Shown: one piece after another, positions 1 through 11,800 of the stretch
Layout: every line of letters begins with the position of its first letter
Numbering within the stretch: the first letter of the stretch is position 1
Translations under genes and position numbers: made by a program
Assembly: GCF_000237925.1 (NCBI RefSeq)
Contig: NW_017385989.1
Span: 310,001-374,000 of the forward strand
DNA: 64,000 bases
Source: Schistosoma mansoni
Taxonomy: Eukaryota > Platyhelminthes > Trematoda > Strigeidida > Schistosomatidae
Direction: 5' to 3'
Notes under the pieces: model-generated
Seen by the model: the letters and a program-made list of their open reading frames with translations, nothing else
Databases searched by the model: none
Told to the model about the DNA's origin: nothing

Positions 1-170
1 TTTTCAGAGCATCCATGGTTCCTTGATACGTCGATGGGGCAATCCACGTAAGGTGCTGACCGCGAGGTGTGACTTCAAAGTTAGCTTGTTCGTTATACCA
101 TTCCCGTCTTAACTCCAGTAGGCCTCCAATCATTCGACATAGATCATCAACGTTGATGGTCTACAATAAC
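1..170 (-). repeat. Interspersed repeat family C, fragment
   Basis: This stretch matches, in reverse complement, the sequences at about 39745-40060 and 62640-62925. All three share a near-palindrome (gatcatcaacgttgatgatc type) followed by a segment around 'taacgtggatt'. No protein is visible. It may be a solo LTR or a non-autonomous element, but no ends or duplications could be fixed. Bases 171-449 next to it are AT-rich and hold nothing I recognise. Confidence 0.6.
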
Positions 171-449
171 ATGTAATCTAAAACCAATTGTTTCAACAAT
201 TTCATTTTGTACTCTGAATATAAATTATTTACATGATTGAACAACTTGCTAACTAAATCTCCTTTATAGCTTATTGAACGAAAACTGTTGCATTTCAAAG
301 CTTTAAATCCAGAGATTGAGGTATAGACAATCATCTGGGAAATTTTTTAATTCGTTAAGAATTGATGTCTTCTATTAATCTATAACTTCGAACCAAATCC
401 AACATTAATTAAGATTTTTTTGATACAAAGAATATATGCTAGTCTTTTA

Positions 450-600
450 TTTTCATAGTTGAAAGCGTGAGTCAATTGAAGCTAGACCACCAGAGAAAAT
501 CTAGAAGCATTGGACGGCCGTTTCATCCTATTGTGAGACTCCTCAGCAGCGCGCATCCCCGACCTCGCCGCGCGAGATTCGAACCCAGGACCTACCAGTC
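450..600 (-). repeat. Hammerhead SINE family B, truncated copy
   Basis: Read on the minus strand this has a tRNA-like B box (ggttcgaatct type) followed by a hammerhead-like core at about 507-556: CTGAGGAG, a short stem II, GAAA, a four-base GGCC stem-III cap and the cleavage triplet GTC. The flanking stem I has mismatches. The element's tail ('gagtcaattgaagctagacc' sense shown on plus) is at the left. It belongs to the same family as copies at 12424, 16898, 20040, 26165, 61085 and 62926. Confidence 0.75.
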
Positions 601-714
601 TTTTATTTAGTGGTTGAAACGTTTAAATTAATGAAATACATCTTTAACATCTAATGACTTCTATGTACTCGGGCACCCAGTTTCTATAAAATCAAATTAA
701 TCATTAAAATTTCA

Positions 715-1140
715 ACAAGTGTCCATAGAGATTAATGCTATCGTGACCTGCTTGAATATCTGGGCTACCTATCCCTTCCAACTGGATATTTCAACAAGTT
801 ATCTTTTGCTTAATTGTTTTAACACATCATTATGCCTATTATTCTCATAATCTATTCCGGTGCGTTTGTGAAAGGTTTACGACATTTTGCTTTACAATTT
901 ACAAAAGACTTCAATCAGAGACATCGTGGTTGCTGGATATATGCATCGAAAAGAATATACGTTCCTCAGATGTCGATTCCTGAACTGCTAACATCTAACT
1001 GTCGACCACTCAATATTTATCTCATAGATCGATCAAGACATTAGAAAACGAAACCAGTTGAAATTATTTGTGCTGAGAATTCTACATTGTACTGAAAGTT
1101 TAATATTGAACAAAGACACTAACAATAATAATAATAATAA
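715..1140 (+). repeat. Repeat family D (LINE-derived, non-autonomous), copy 1
   Basis: Matches the minus-strand copies at 45555-45965 and 47160-47400. It ends in an (AAT)n tract at 1126-1140, as the 3' end of a target-primed retroposon would. Its 5' part resembles the sequence upstream of the endonuclease domain of the CR1/L2-type LINE at 53455-53720, so it looks like an internally deleted derivative of that LINE. The open frame at 832-1044 is not shared as a conserved protein and is judged spurious. Confidence 0.6.
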
Positions 1141-1239
1141 AAGGTTTTGAGTCTCCAAAAAGAATCTGCTAAATAATTTAATCCATAATATTGCGCTACG
1201 ATCGTGGCTCTTAAATACCAACTTTGGTAAGCCTGTTAT

Positions 1240-1935
1240 CCTTTTAGAAATTTCAGGTGGTTAGTTCATTTTAAAAATTTCGATAGAACAATGAGAAGAC
1301 GGAGTCGATCTGAAAAATGCAGTTTATTTGCTGTATACATTTCTTACAATCTAGTCACACATATATTTGCCAAGGCACTCTATATGAAAATTAATAAGGG
1401 TCAATTAAATGAAGGTTCAAGTAAACAAAGCAGTAATCATAAATTATGGTAAGAAAAAACTAACATCGTATAGAAAGTATAGAACATTGTCTCGTTACCC
1501 TAGACCATAGAGTGACATGAGGATTACTAGGGCGAAACCAAGGTTATGACAAATTGTTTTTGTACACATAGGGGGGTTTAAATTTATGAATAGGCAGGGC
1601 TTCTATAGACCTAAAAATTTATCCTTGACAATTTTCATACCATACTTTAAAAACTGTATTGATTTCAGTTCTGTGCCCCTTTCCAATTATGCGCTTTGCT
1701 ACCGACGAAGATGGTTTTTTACACTCAGCGTTTATCGGGACACTTGAAATTAATTGATATTGAACCCACCTAGGTACATGTACCATAACCCTTGATTAGA
1801 TTGTTCGATTAGTCCTCCCTATGTATGTGTGTCCACACAAACATGTGAATTTGTAGGTGTGATGGAATGTGACGCAATCTTTCGTGCATTGTCTAAGTCT
1901 ATTTGGAACCATGTGCTTAGTCCTTCAAATCACTA
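1240..1935 (-). mobile_element. Penelope-like element, 3' fragment with internal deletion
   Basis: Positions 1275-1640 match the tail of the intact Penelope elements at 40167-41913 and 42190-44162: the 'caatgagaagacg' end, then the region encoding the last residues of the ORF. Positions 1790-1930 match their GIY-YIG endonuclease region (the cysteine-rich 'tgtccacacaaacatg' stretch). The part between is diverged or deleted and the frame is closed by many stops. This is an old, dead copy. Confidence 0.7.
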
Positions 1936-2024
1936 GCAGTTTTGAAGCGTAATACGTCTACTCAATGACTGCTTTTGACTTCTATATTAAAACCATACTG
2001 TTAGATTCACATCTAATTGTTACG

Positions 2025-2240
2025 TACGTACTTACATCTGTTACCCCATGTAAAGGAGTACAGGCCGCCTATAAGAATTCTCGGTCAAACACCGTTGTTT
2101 GAAGTACTTTCAAATTGTTTTTACTTACCACTCATCCTTTTCATGTCTACTTTCAATTCCTGACTTAGTGTGTTCGTTGGTATTCCTTTTTTCTGTTTCC
2201 CTTTACGATCTCAAATTACGAGTAAGGGTGTTGTCAAAAT
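2025..2240 (-). mobile_element. RTE-type retrotransposon 3' end, degenerate
   Basis: The plus strand shows a weakened version of the signature found at 17520, 48120, 49440 and 53795 ('cctgttacccc...gagtacaggccgcc'), which is the complement of the RTE coding end (…[10 protein letters not shown]…). Only the last ~200 bp remain. It is a 5'-truncated insertion, the usual product of target-primed reverse transcription. Confidence 0.65.
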
Positions 2241-2379
2241 TCAACTATCCGTGACATCCTTCACTTCATGCCATTTTGTTATCAGATGGTTTGAATCCTA
2301 CCACTTATAAGAGTAACCTCGACCCTATTCTCATTGATTCGATATATTTTGCTGCTCGAATAAGATACCACCGATTCAG

Positions 2380-2712
2380 AAAACGATGAGGCTTCTTTCA
2401 TTACCTAGAAGGAAAGTTGTTGATAGCTATGCCAAGGATTTGAGTATCGACAGTGAAGAAAGTGAGAGTGATACAAGTTCAGTCTCAGGAGCGGCCAAAC
2501 AATCCACTGCAAAGCATGAAAATGGCGAATTCTCTTTGGAATGAATAAAGAGAGTAGTGTCACTCGGGGTCACTGGTCGTAACCCTAATTTCGCATCTGA
2601 TGGCCTATATGAAACCATCAGCGTTTCGAATAATTTTGATAGGACTGGTTCGAGTGAAGAAAAGAGAACAGATATTGACCAAACAATTATACGCGCACAT
2701 GATTTGGAAAAG
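2380..2712 (+). CDS. Possible upstream exon of the coiled-coil gene, with in-frame TGA
   Basis: One frame is open from 2338 except for a TGA at 2542-2544. It reads MRLLSLPRRKVVDSYAKDL from 2386, then an acidic Ser/Glu-rich stretch, and after the TGA ends in RAHDLEK before a GTTAAG donor at 2713. A plausible acceptor (gattcag) ends at 2379. The donor is phase 0, like the acceptor of the next firm exon at 5674, and joining them would give an uninterrupted coiled coil across the junction. The TGA may mean a pseudo-exon, a missed tiny intron, a strain or assembly error, or that 2380-2541 is not coding. Confidence 0.4.
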
Positions 2713-4145
2713 GTTAAGATGTTTATTCTTAGCGTTCTACTAAATAATTGTACAGGTGTTCAGATGGAGAAACTGATAAGAATAGACAAGAAGACTGACG
2801 ACTATGTTAACCCGTACTGTGTGAACTTTTGTGGGTGGTCCTAGGGTAAAGGGGACAAATAAACCTTTTGTTAACTAGTAGTCGAGGTCAAGGTAACATT
2901 AACCTCCAAGTGAGGCTTGATATTCCCCTAGTGTTAACAATAAAATGAAATGCGACTCTAGCTGAACTAATGACCTGTCAAAAAAACAATGAAAATGACC
3001 CTCGTTCAATGGATGTTCTGGGGAGGCAAATCTTGCAAGCAAATGCCCATGGATGAAATTAAGTCACATATCATATACATGGCTGAAATTCGGTTAATTC
3101 GAAACTCTGATGTCACTCCAGTAATATTGTAGTTCAAATCTGTGAGATGTGTTGCTTCGTTTCAGGCGTGAAGCGAATATTTGAAAACTGCTTCAGCAAC
3201 GAAGGAGCAAAATTGCGAACTATTCTATAGAATTATTGTCTAGTCCGGTATAAAAGTTACCATAATAATAGACCTAATTCCAGAATTGTAGATTTGTCAT
3301 GATGTGAAAACCTAATCCAAAGGATCCTATATGGAAGTCACATCATGGTCTACACTAACTCGTTCTATTGTGACAATCAATAATAGGGTGCCTAGTACTT
3401 CTGCAGAATACATTTTGGTTGAGAAAAGAGCATAAGGTTACATAATGTGCCCGTAACTGCATGGCCAAGCCATGCTTTTTCGATCGATTCTTACGGCGTT
3501 TACCGTTGCTGACTTTCTTCCGTGTACAATTTTGAATGTGAATTTTCTCGGTTATCTTGTGTTCAGTTTCGATGATTGTGTGATGAGAACCATCATCACT
3601 ACACTCACACTGAATTTCTTCCCAAGAGGCAGACACATACACAACCTATTGCAGGTTATGGGATGACTTGATACTGACTTACTGTAAAATGAAAGATAAG
3701 GTTGGTATTAATATTTCTCAACTTTTCCGTCTATCTCAGACTGATAATCTGAGAGAACATTCTGAGAAGGTTTAGAAGCTGGAATCAAATTGCTTGCAAT
3801 CGCAATTCCCTTTTTTCTCATCAGGTAATGAAGTATCGAAGTTCTCTATCGAAACATCAGCATCTCCTGCTGATTTATTCAAAGCAAAATCGGGTCTTCA
3901 CATTATTGCAAACTGCTTAGATTAATATAGGTTAATTGATCACCTATACTAGTCACAGAATACTGAAGCAGCTTACTCATCGATGTTCTTATGTAGGCTA
4001 GATCACGCCTAAACCTCACCTCTGAATCTTTTTCAATAAACCATTTCAACTTGTGGAAGATGTCTGACTTTCCTGAGAGATTGGTCTCGGAAGACTAAAA
4101 CGTTTTCCCTCAAACTCTGCACACTTCGTTCAAAACTATCACTAA
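2713..4145. other. Intronic or intergenic stretch, nothing recognised
   Basis: AT-rich sequence without a conserved frame or a repeat that I could match elsewhere in the window. The overlapping open frames at 3355-3642 (minus) and 3472-3666 (plus) oppose each other and show no motif, so they are treated as chance. Confidence 0.5.
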
Positions 4146-4940
4146 CACTTAAAAAAGAGCCTACTTTGAGTAAAATACCTACGATGATTGAAATTAAACC
4201 TTCTGGTCATATGTTGAATATTCGGTGCGCACGATAACCTTTGGCAGCAGCTACGTTACAATGCGTGGTCGCTTTCAAGTCATGGCTTATTGTTACTCTG
4301 AAGTCTTTATGTTCTTGAACGCGTGGAAGAGACGTACCATCAGTGGTATAATGGTAACTATTACCTTGTCCGATATGCATGAGAACACTCTTCCTATGAA
4401 TAAATTCTAAGCCCCAAGCTCCAGCTCATCTAACTGATTCGTTTAAGTCAGCTTGGAGATCAAAATGTTCAGCCTCACTTCTTATTGTTCCCCAGATTTT
4501 GACATCCTCCGCAACCAATATCGACGACCTCAGCAATAGCGGTAAATAATTAACGTAGGGAAGGAAGGTAGAGGGCCTAAGATGGTGCCCTGCGGCACAA
4601 CACTTTTGACCGGCTTCCATTCAGATAGCGTTCCATTGACCCTTACTCTGTCTGCGGTTAGATAAGAATTTTCCTATCCATCCCTGTACAGCACCTCATA
4701 TTCCGAAGCTCAAGAGCTTGTGAATGAGACCAAAGTGTAAACCTTGTCAAACGCTTTGCTAAAATATATGAATATCACATCGACAGACAGACCGTTATCT
4801 AGGGCTGCTGTCCAACCATCTCTCGCAGTAAGTAATTTAGTCAGGCATGAACGTTTTTACGAAACCCATGTTACTCGGGAGTTAACAGATTGTACGAATC
4901 TGACTTAGTAAATCAACACTTATCAACGTGAGGTGACCTT
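4146..4940 (-). mobile_element. CR1-like non-LTR retrotransposon, reverse transcriptase fragment
   Basis: The minus strand encodes, over several frames, the end of a CR1/Jockey-type reverse transcriptase. Visible are the VPQGTILGPL motif (near 4590), then YVNYLP and a degraded FADD block read here as VAEDVKIW (near 4500), and, downstream toward 4230, a CR1-type segment with H-L-K-A-T-T-H-C and AAKGYRA. Frameshifts separate the blocks. Schistosome SR1 belongs to this clade, but the family cannot be fixed from this piece. Confidence 0.7.
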
Positions 4941-5673
4941 ATTTTAGCATTTCGTGTCTTTAATTATGATTTTGTTGCTAATACGCCTTACTTCTTCACT
5001 ATTCTCAGCACTAATAATCTTCGAGGCTACAGCAAGAATGTTCAAAACCGTAATCCAATATATTTAGACTGGTGTTCCTTTTTTTTCCCCAGTGGTCATT
5101 GACTAGGTTTTTGCCTGGAGGTATTGGTGATCCACTGCTACCAGACACGGAAGCCCGTTAAGCGAAAGCTTCTTCTATTCCGTCCTCAACCATTTGAACC
5201 ATTTGACTAGAACACCTTACCCCTGAAAAAAGGTATCAACGCCATCAATGAACATGTTCAAAGAGATGCTGAACCTTTGGGTGAAAACGTAATGTAAGGA
5301 TTGACACAGGACCATCAACACACTATCCTTATTATTGAGGACTGAAAGCTGAATCAACCCTCAAGGTCGTTGTAGGTCGATTGGTCTACATAATACCATG
5401 ACGATTTATAGCACTATTTTGAATAAACGAACCTTATGTAACTAGAAAAGAACGCTTCGTGGAAGTTTTTCAATGATGAGAAATAGCGCCTCAAGTTCTA
5501 TGCGAATGCCTATGCGTTCGAAAAGTTCCTCTCCTGGCCGGTCATGTGAGTGATGATAAATTTCTATTGGTTTCAATTATAGTAAGAAAAAATGCAATGG
5601 AAAAATATGGAAAAGCAGTAACAGGATTTTCACTTGACACTTCAGCGTAAGTATTTATACCTGCTTGTTCCAG
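4941..5673. other. Unassigned stretch before the first firm exon
   Basis: No exon, RNA or matched repeat was recognised. A polypyrimidine tract followed by cccag lies near 5080-5097, but no coding exon follows it. Confidence 0.4.
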
Positions 5674-5862
5674 CTTCGTAGAGATCTGGAAACAAATTAC
5701 CGAACCATGAGGAACTTAGAGAATGAATATATTAAAAGTCTGCAACAACAGATTTATCTTTTGGAGCTTGAAAACAACTACATTCGACATCAAGCTGCCG
5801 AAGTGATGGATAAACAACCTTTGATGGTTTGTGAGGCATCGAATTCCTTGAAAAAGCTAAAA
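5674..5862 (+). CDS. Coiled-coil gene, exon (63 codons)
   Basis: The acceptor ttgttccag ends at 5673 and the donor GTGCGT starts at 5863. The exon is phase 0 at both ends. It encodes a strongly helical segment ([19 protein letters not shown]…) with a Q-rich stretch and a final KKLK. The open frame starts upstream only at a TTG inside the intron, so this is an internal exon and not a start. Confidence 0.8.
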
Positions 5863-8800
5863 GTGCGTGTGTGAAATAATGGGTGTCATATGCTAAGTGT
5901 CTGAATAACTCACTGTTAAATTACATTGACAGCTCAATCTTTTGGTTTGCATTGACAGGAACAGATCGTGCACTTATTATAAATTTTGAGTCGTTTATGG
6001 TGGTGACATGGTTTTCCTAACGTATCTCCCAGTGCTTTTCGAGGATGAAAGCATCTGATTTAACCAAATGCCATTACCTTTTAACTTGTACTGCATTTGG
6101 CAGGATTTATTCCGACAAGTAAAAGCGTTTAAAGTGATACGGTGGTTAGTAATTTACAGAACTGCTACGAATGGGTCAGCATTCAAATCATAGGGAATCC
6201 AATGAGCACAATTGAAGGTGTTTTATTTCGTTATTCCAATTAGACGCGGAACAGTGTACACAGAAACCATCATTACATATAAACATAACACTTTGTGGAT
6301 AGTTTGTACTTATCAATAACTTACTGATGTAAATACTTTTGTAGGTAATAGAGTTGATGTTAATGCTTGGCTACAACTAACACATTACTGAAGACTCACC
6401 AAAAGATCATCGATACAGCCAAACTAAAACCTTTTCTCATTCTCCCCGTCTATAAGTTCCTTGGATGTGACCAACAAGGTTGACTAATTCTAGAGTAATT
6501 ACAGATCTTTAGATTCTGGTTAATATGTACCACGATTTCAAAGTAAGCAAACAAATTTAGAAGTTACTTTTTTATTGTCCAACAACAAAGTAATCGAAAC
6601 TTACATTTTATTTTGAATGATGTTTTAGATTTAAGAATAATACCTGGGTGGTAATATCTATAAGATGATGAAGATAATTTTGGTATAATTTAATGTTTAG
6701 GTGAAGTGAGTGATTATGTTCGATAATCAATCCAGAAACTGGAATACAATTCCACTAAGTTGAATGAAGTACAGCTTAAAAAAGAAACTTACCGGTTTTA
6801 GTTTGGGGAGGATAGGAGGTTGATTGGCCTATCAGCCTTGGCGATGGCTTTCCTTCGGATGATCTAACCTCCTTCGAACGAGTTGCTACATGTAGGTTTG
6901 ATCACATGTTGCAATGAGGAGCTATACTAATTGGAGATCAGGTGGGAAAGTCGGTAGTCAGTTGACAACTAAATGGTCTTAGACTTGCAAAACTTTTCAG
7001 AGTGTCCTCATAAATATTCAACGGCTAACTACCCTTTTCTAGTCATGGGCTGACAGTTTCTGTGTAATACTCACGTTAAAGATGAATGGGCACGTTATAA
7101 AATGTCTAAGATGTCTTAGCAAGGCTAAAGGCTCTGCTTGTTGACTAGAGCTTTCTAAAACATTTAGCACTTATTGTATCGCAGTTTGAAGTGGATTTTT
7201 ATATTTTTGCTAACAATTACCTCAAGATCCTTGTGTGTATCTACACAAAGAGCAGCTCAACACCACTTATCGCATACACGTCTTTATATTGATAATTATT
7301 ATACATCACTATGTCCTTGAGAGCGTTTATTAGCAGCTGACAACTTTCGGGCTGTTTAGGTGATTTATGTAGGTCATTTTAAAGAGCTAAACTATCAACT
7401 TATCTTTTTATTGTTCTTTTTATTGAATATCGTTGGCACATAACAAAACTGTTGATAACAGGAGAGCAGGAAAGCAATTTACAAACGACAGAAATATTTG
7501 TGTCACGATTTTTTGTGAACTAACTAATTTAGTGGACGTCAAAATAGTGTGATCTAAATTTTGGTTTCCGGGTGTTTTGATGTGATTTAATTTTACTATA
7601 ACTTAGGAAATGCAAGAAAGAACTGACGGGTTGAACCTTGAAATTCATCGTAAAGAAGCTCACATAAGTATATTACAACAGAAATTAAATCGCTGTGAAG
7701 AGAGTCTACGGGAAACCTTATGTGAGTTACCAAGGTATTGTGTTTCAGTTTTGGAATCTGATAAGAGCTGACGTTTTATCATATGATTTCACTATGTCGT
7801 TGAATAGCAAATATCAGGTTTATATTGTAAGTATTTTATCTCATGTCACTTCGAAGTTTCAGTTTCTTTACTAACAACGATCTAGAAATACTCATTGATC
7901 GACAATCCAATCCAAGTTTTAGTTCTAATACTATGTTACCGGGCTTTCCTCATCATATTCTTGTAAGTCAGTTCCCTATCCATTAATTTATGGACGACAA
8001 ATAAATCAAAAGCCTTTTTAAACCTATGAAGTTGGTTTCTCCAAAGTATTTATCTGTTCACGTCACTCAATAATAAGTGGGCGCACATATTATTATGGTA
8101 TCACCGAAGTATTCTTTTAAAAAAGATATAAAACGCTTTCCCAAGTCTTTTTTTATTGTTTAATAAGCCTTGGTATTTTAAAACCATCACATCTATCATA
8201 AACGATGTCTTGTTCGTTGTTTTTAGCCAGTTTTGGATTCTAACTTGTATTACATTACCAGAAATTTAACCAAAAATCTACGATTTAAGTTAAACTACTG
8301 ATATTTATCATAAATCTTTCTTACAATTAATCAATTCGAATCACGCAAAATCAACAATTAGCTCAGAATATTATTTGTTTTTATATCATATGTTCTCATC
8401 AGATTCGTAAAGTCGTGATCCTATTACAATATTAAATAACAATAAGAAATAAAACTCTGGCTCTTCTAGAGTTACTGTCGGTCCCAAGCGCGAGTAAAGG
8501 AGTAGGGTTGGGTATAGGGTTAGCGACTCCATCCCATAGAAGAAATAACTCGCTAAAAAAACTCCAACCAGAAAAAATAATTCAAACCATTTAAACTCTG
8601 CCCTGGGAGTTAAAAGAATAATTATGACGCCTCATGATGAAAGCCGAAATTTTTCGGAAGTCACGGAGCCGATACACCTTCTAACAACCAGAGCGAAACT
8701 TTTTATAGGTACATGGAACGTTCGGACAATGTGGGAGACAGGGAAGACAAGTCAAATAGCAATGAAAATGAGGAGATACAAATTGGCAGTACTCGGAATC

Positions 8801-11800
8801 AGCTAAAAACATTGGATATAAGCTGGACAACAAAGGCTAGGTACGGGAGAGATGCTGCTGTACTCTGGTCACGAAGAGGAAAATGCTCCACATACTCAGG
8901 GAGTTGCTCTAATGCAGTCCAAAGAAGCACGAAATGCACTTGTAGGATGGGAATCTCATGGACCCAGGATAATCGAAGCATCATTCAGAACAAAGAAGGA
9001 GGGGATCACAATGATCGCTATCCAATGTTATGCACCCACCAATTATAGCAACGACAATGATAAAGATCAGTTCTACTCCAGGATGCAATCAATTGTAGCG
9101 AGGTGCTCACGAAAGTACTTCACCATCCTAATAGGAGATCTAAACGTTAAAGTCGGAATGGACAACACCGGATATGAAGATATCATGAGACAACATGGAC
9201 TAGGAGGGAGAAATGAAAATGGGGAGAGATTTGCAAATCTATGTGCATTCAAAAAATTGGTTATAGGTGGCACAATATTCCTAATACACAAAGCTACAAG
9301 GATCTCACCAGACCACACCACAGCGAACCAGATTGATCAACGAATAAATTGACAGGGAGATATAGCGAACCGGAAAGACCAGTCAACGACAAAGAAGGAA
9401 CGACAACCACAGAGATTCAAGGACAGAGAAAAAGATGGGCAGAATACTTCGAGGAACTACTGGATAGACCAGCTCCATTGAATCCACTGAAAACCGAAGC
9501 AGCACACACTGACCTTCCTATATCTGTCATTTCATCAACGATCGAAGAAGTCAAGATGACCGTCAGACAAATCAAAAGTGCGAAAGAAGCAGGACCTGAT
9601 AATATACCAGCTGAAGCACTGAAGTCACACAGGAAAGTAACTACAAACATGCTTCACCTTCCATTCGAGATTTGGGAGAAAGAACAAGTGCCGATGGACT
9701 GGAAAGAAGAATACCTCATCAAGTTATCAAAGAAAAGAGATATGAGCAAATGTACTGTTGTCAGTACTAGAATACTTTTACAAGAAAGTGTTGCTGAACC
9801 GGGTGAAAGACTCAGTAGGCACCCAATCTCGAGATCAACAGGCTGGATTCCATAAGGATCAGTTGTGCACAGAACGAATTGCGACACTACGGATTAACGT
9901 CAAACAATCAGTTGAGTGGAACTCGTCACTATATGTCAACCTCATTGACTATGAGGTGTTTGACAGTGTGGACAGGAGAACATTACAAAAACGTCTTCGA
10001 TACTACGTAGTTTCTGAGATTTTCAAGATTATCCGGAACTCATACGACGGACTACAGTGCAAATTGGTGAATGGAGGACAGCTGACAGATGCGTTTTCAG
10101 TAAGGAGCGGAGCCAGACAAGGCTGTCTACTCTCCCTCTTCCTCTTTCTTCTAGTGATTGGCTGGATTATGAAAACCACAACATCTGAGGGGAAGCACGG
10201 AATACAATCGACATCTCAGAATCAATTAGATGATTTGGACTTCGCAGATCACTTAGCCATCCTATACCATACAAACGAACAAATACTGATGAAGACAACA
10301 AATGTAGCAGCTGCCTCTGCATCAATAAGTCTCAACATACACAAGGGGAAAAGCAACATTCTCAAATACAACATGGAGAACATCAAGCCAATCATATTTG
10401 ATGGGGAAACTCTGGAAGAGGTGGAAATATTCACGTACCTGAGAAGCATCATTGATGAACAATGAGGATCTGATGCAGACAAGAAGGCGAGGATTGGCAA
10501 AACAAGGATAATATTCCTTCAATTAAAGAACATATGGAACTCAAAACAACTCTCAACTAATTTCAAAGTCAGAATCTTCAATACGAACGTCAACACAGTC
10601 AGTCCTACTGTACGGAGCTGAAACGTGGAGAATTACTACATCCGTCTTCAAGAAGGTACAAGTATTTATAAACAGTTGTCTACGCAAAATACTCAACATC
10701 CATTGGCCGGATACTATCAGCAACATCATTTTACGGGAGAAGACAAACTAGCTTCCAGTCGAAGAGGAAATTAGGAAAAGACGTTGGAAGTGGATCGGAC
10801 ATACATTAAGGAAATCACCAAACTGGACGATGAGGCAAGACCCAACTTGGAATCTGGAAGGGGAGCGGAAATGAAGAAGGCCAAAGAACAAATTATGTCG
10901 AGAAATAGAAGCGGATGAATGTTAACTGGAAAGAACTTGAGAGGATTGCCCAGGACAGGGTTGGATGAAGAATGCTGACGGGTGGCCTATGCTCCTCCAC
11001 GAGTGGTAACAGGCGTAAGCAATTATTAATATCGAGTCACGCTTTATCGAAACTAATTAGTTCACTCGCTTTGATCATTCTGATCCATTCCTTTTCTTAT
11101 TCTGAATGTCTGTCTGGATAAACGAGTGTTTGAAGTAAATTCCTTCAACGTCACTCATATTTGGCTTCTTATTACTGCCATCACATAAACAGAGTTAGCC
11201 TAGCTAATATACAGAGTTAAATGGAAAATTTATGTACATAGCATATTCCTGCGGTCAAACCGAGGTCAGATAATTGGCTACAAAAAGCTTTAGGATCATT
11301 ATACTATATTTCGTCTGCAACATATTCTTTTGTAAACCGTCTTTGTTCAAAAACTGACGCACCAGGTGATAGCACTTAAAATAATACTATATACTTTAAC
11401 GACTTATAATTCCCTTTTATAGAAATAAAAGGACACGTAATCATATTTGAATACTCAGCTATATGTATATGTTAATGTTAACTGACTTCATACAATTGTA
11501 TTATGTATTGTATAGTGTGAGAAAAGGAGCACATATTCACAACGTTTCTTATCACCTTCTTAAGAATTTAACATACTAATGTTCCTGTTCCTTCAGTAGT
11601 TCCAAATATAAATTATAAAAATTAAATAGAAGCTGCCTTGATAGGATAACCTTGAGCTCTCAGATTATGGTAAACAATAATGAGGTCACCTTCTGTTTGT
11701 CTGTTTCATTAACAAAATCACCCCCCATCCGGGGAACTCGATCTTTATACGGTTTGTTACTCAGCACCGAAAAAACCTAATTATTTTATGTTGCTGAACT

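Larger units (their letters stand above)
8452..11015 (+). mobile_element. RTE-type non-LTR retrotransposon, internally deleted and inactive
   Basis: This is the longest copy of the RTE family in the window. The 5' end (8452-8600) equals the short modules at 24446-24580 and 44245-44356. The endonuclease follows: FIGTWNVRT near 8705, CYAPTN near 9033, GDLN near 9140 and SPDHTT near 9308. Near 9345 the frame passes straight into the pre-RT region ([15 protein letters not shown] at 9427), so the end of the endonuclease and the linker usual in the family are missing. RT motifs are ARQGCLLS near 10110 and DFADH near 10237, where the second catalytic Asp of FADD is His. Several frameshifts and stops follow. 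The end (…RIAQDRVG…, then a stop-rich tail) is at about 10930-11010. It lies within an intron of the coiled-coil gene. SR2, SR3 and Perere-3 of schistosomes are RTE-type; which one this is I cannot say. Confidence 0.85.
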
